DNA of 64,000 bases from a bacterium (lineage in GTDB: Bacteria; Pseudomonadota; Alphaproteobacteria; Caulobacterales; Caulobacteraceae), in assembly GCA_030824495.1 (NCBI GenBank), contig JAVBXP010000018.1, forward strand, positions 115,033 to 179,032. The letters run 5' to 3'. Under the pieces are notes generated by a model, which saw only the letters and a list, made by a program, of their open reading frames with translations, ran no database searches and had not been told where the DNA came from. A program made the position numbers and the translations under genes. Below, piece by piece: positions 63,573-64,000 of the stretch (its first letter is position 1; every line of letters begins with the position of its first letter).

Positions 63573-64000
63573 ATGGCTTTTTCGAAATACGTTGTGTTGG
63601 GCGCTCTGTTGGGGATGACAACTGTCGGACCCGCTGCGGCCGAAGACTGTTTCCCGAAGGTTCGGGCGTTCGACGCCCGTCCGCCTGCGCCCGCGAAGGC
63701 GCGTCCGGTGGCTCGCAAGCCAGCCGCTGCACGTCCCGCCACGCCTGTGCGTCACGTCGCCAAGCCCGTCGTGCGCAAGGCCCGCCCTGTTGTGGTGGCG
63801 GCCGCCAAGCCCATGCCGTCCAAGCCGCTCGTCGATTCTTCCTATGCGATGCGCACGGGCGCCTTGCCCCCGGCGCCCTCCATCGAGTGCGACCGCACGC
63901 CGTCGATCCAGGCGGCCTTGCCTCCGGAAGCCAAGCCGGCCGCGCAACGTCTGCTCGACGAAATCGCCGGTCCGTTGCCTGAAGAGGCTATCGCTCCGCC
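63573..64000 (+). CDS. Secreted Lys/Arg/Pro-rich protein, N-terminal part
   Basis: The frame runs open from ATG 63573 to the window edge (142 codons) and lacks a stop here, so it is partial. It begins with a signal peptide (MAFSKYVVLGALLGMTTVGP ...), then a stretch of about 50 residues of repeated K/R-P-A/V motifs (APAKARPVARKPAAARPATP), followed by a normal-composition part with two cysteines. SD GGGAAAGAG lies just upstream. The family is not recognised; the basic low-complexity linker suggests wall or nucleic-acid contact. Confidence 0.6.
   Translation, partial: MAFSKYVVLGALLGMTTVGPAAAEDCFPKVRAFDARPPAPAKARPVARKPAAARPATPVRHVAKPVVRKARPVVVAAAKPMPSKPLVDSSYAMRTGALPPAPSIECDRTPSIQAALPPEAKPAAQRLLDEIAGPLPEEAIAP

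Overview
The window is GC-rich, densely packed chromosomal DNA from an alphaproteobacterium, almost certainly a Caulobacter or close relative. Four things point there: fliR-flhB running directly into a cckA-type hybrid histidine kinase; a GTTC-N7-GTTC type SOS box (read as GAAC-N7-GAAC) in front of recA; a TTGACG -35 element in front of the metE leader; and many TonB-dependent receptors, a DUF885 protein and a PEP-CTERM protein of the kind common in Caulobacterales. I found no tRNA, rRNA, CRISPR array, transposase or phage gene. No base composition was computed.

Layout. 0-3.5 kb: end of a flagellar export operon (fliR, flhB) and cckA. 3.6-17.7 kb: mostly housekeeping or metabolic genes: MscS channel, FAD oxidoreductase, DEAD-box helicase, VTT membrane protein, zinc-less MDR reductase, acyl-CoA synthetase, fatty-acid desaturase, DUF885 metallopeptidase-like lipoprotein and an EAL phosphodiesterase. 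17.7-24.9 kb: Nudix, GFA, a metal-efflux pair (CDF exporter plus RcnR-like repressor with its operator), two very small single-span membrane proteins, a CorA/ZntB transporter, an exported alpha/beta hydrolase, a dicarboxylate/amino-acid symporter and a five-repeat BTRD1-like protein. 25.3-37.4 kb: a TonB receptor, two exported peptidases (M14, M20), a FecR/FecI pair and a second TonB receptor with an STN signalling domain; this looks like a cell-surface-signalling uptake-and-digestion locus. 37.4-42.5 kb: recA, alaS and a PEP-CTERM secreted protein, each followed by a clear intrinsic terminator. 42.5-58.1 kb: secreted protein, VOC, RNase T2, DUF2939, icd, class A beta-lactamase, trmJ-like methyltransferase, nitronate monooxygenase, rpsD, outer-membrane barrel, a bolA / degenerate aldo-keto reductase / grxD / thioesterase cluster, PPOX, serine hydrolase and amidohydrolase. 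58.1-64 kb: a metE leader with a palindromic operator, promoter and cobalamin riboswitch, metE, a CinA-type amidase, a DsbA-like lipoprotein, a CAP-domain protein flanked by AT-rich DNA, and the start of a secreted Lys/Arg/Pro-rich protein.

The most informative regulatory stretches are the metE leader (apparent double control by a DNA-binding regulator and by B12), the RcnR-type operator whose G-tract also appears to serve as the ribosome binding site, and the FecI/FecR locus. The most curious proteins are the aldo-keto-reductase-like protein that seems to have lost its catalytic residues, the BTRD1-repeat protein and the two microproteins beside the metal transporters. Many genes start at internal ATG, GTG or TTG codons chosen here from Shine-Dalgarno spacing, signal peptides or family length.
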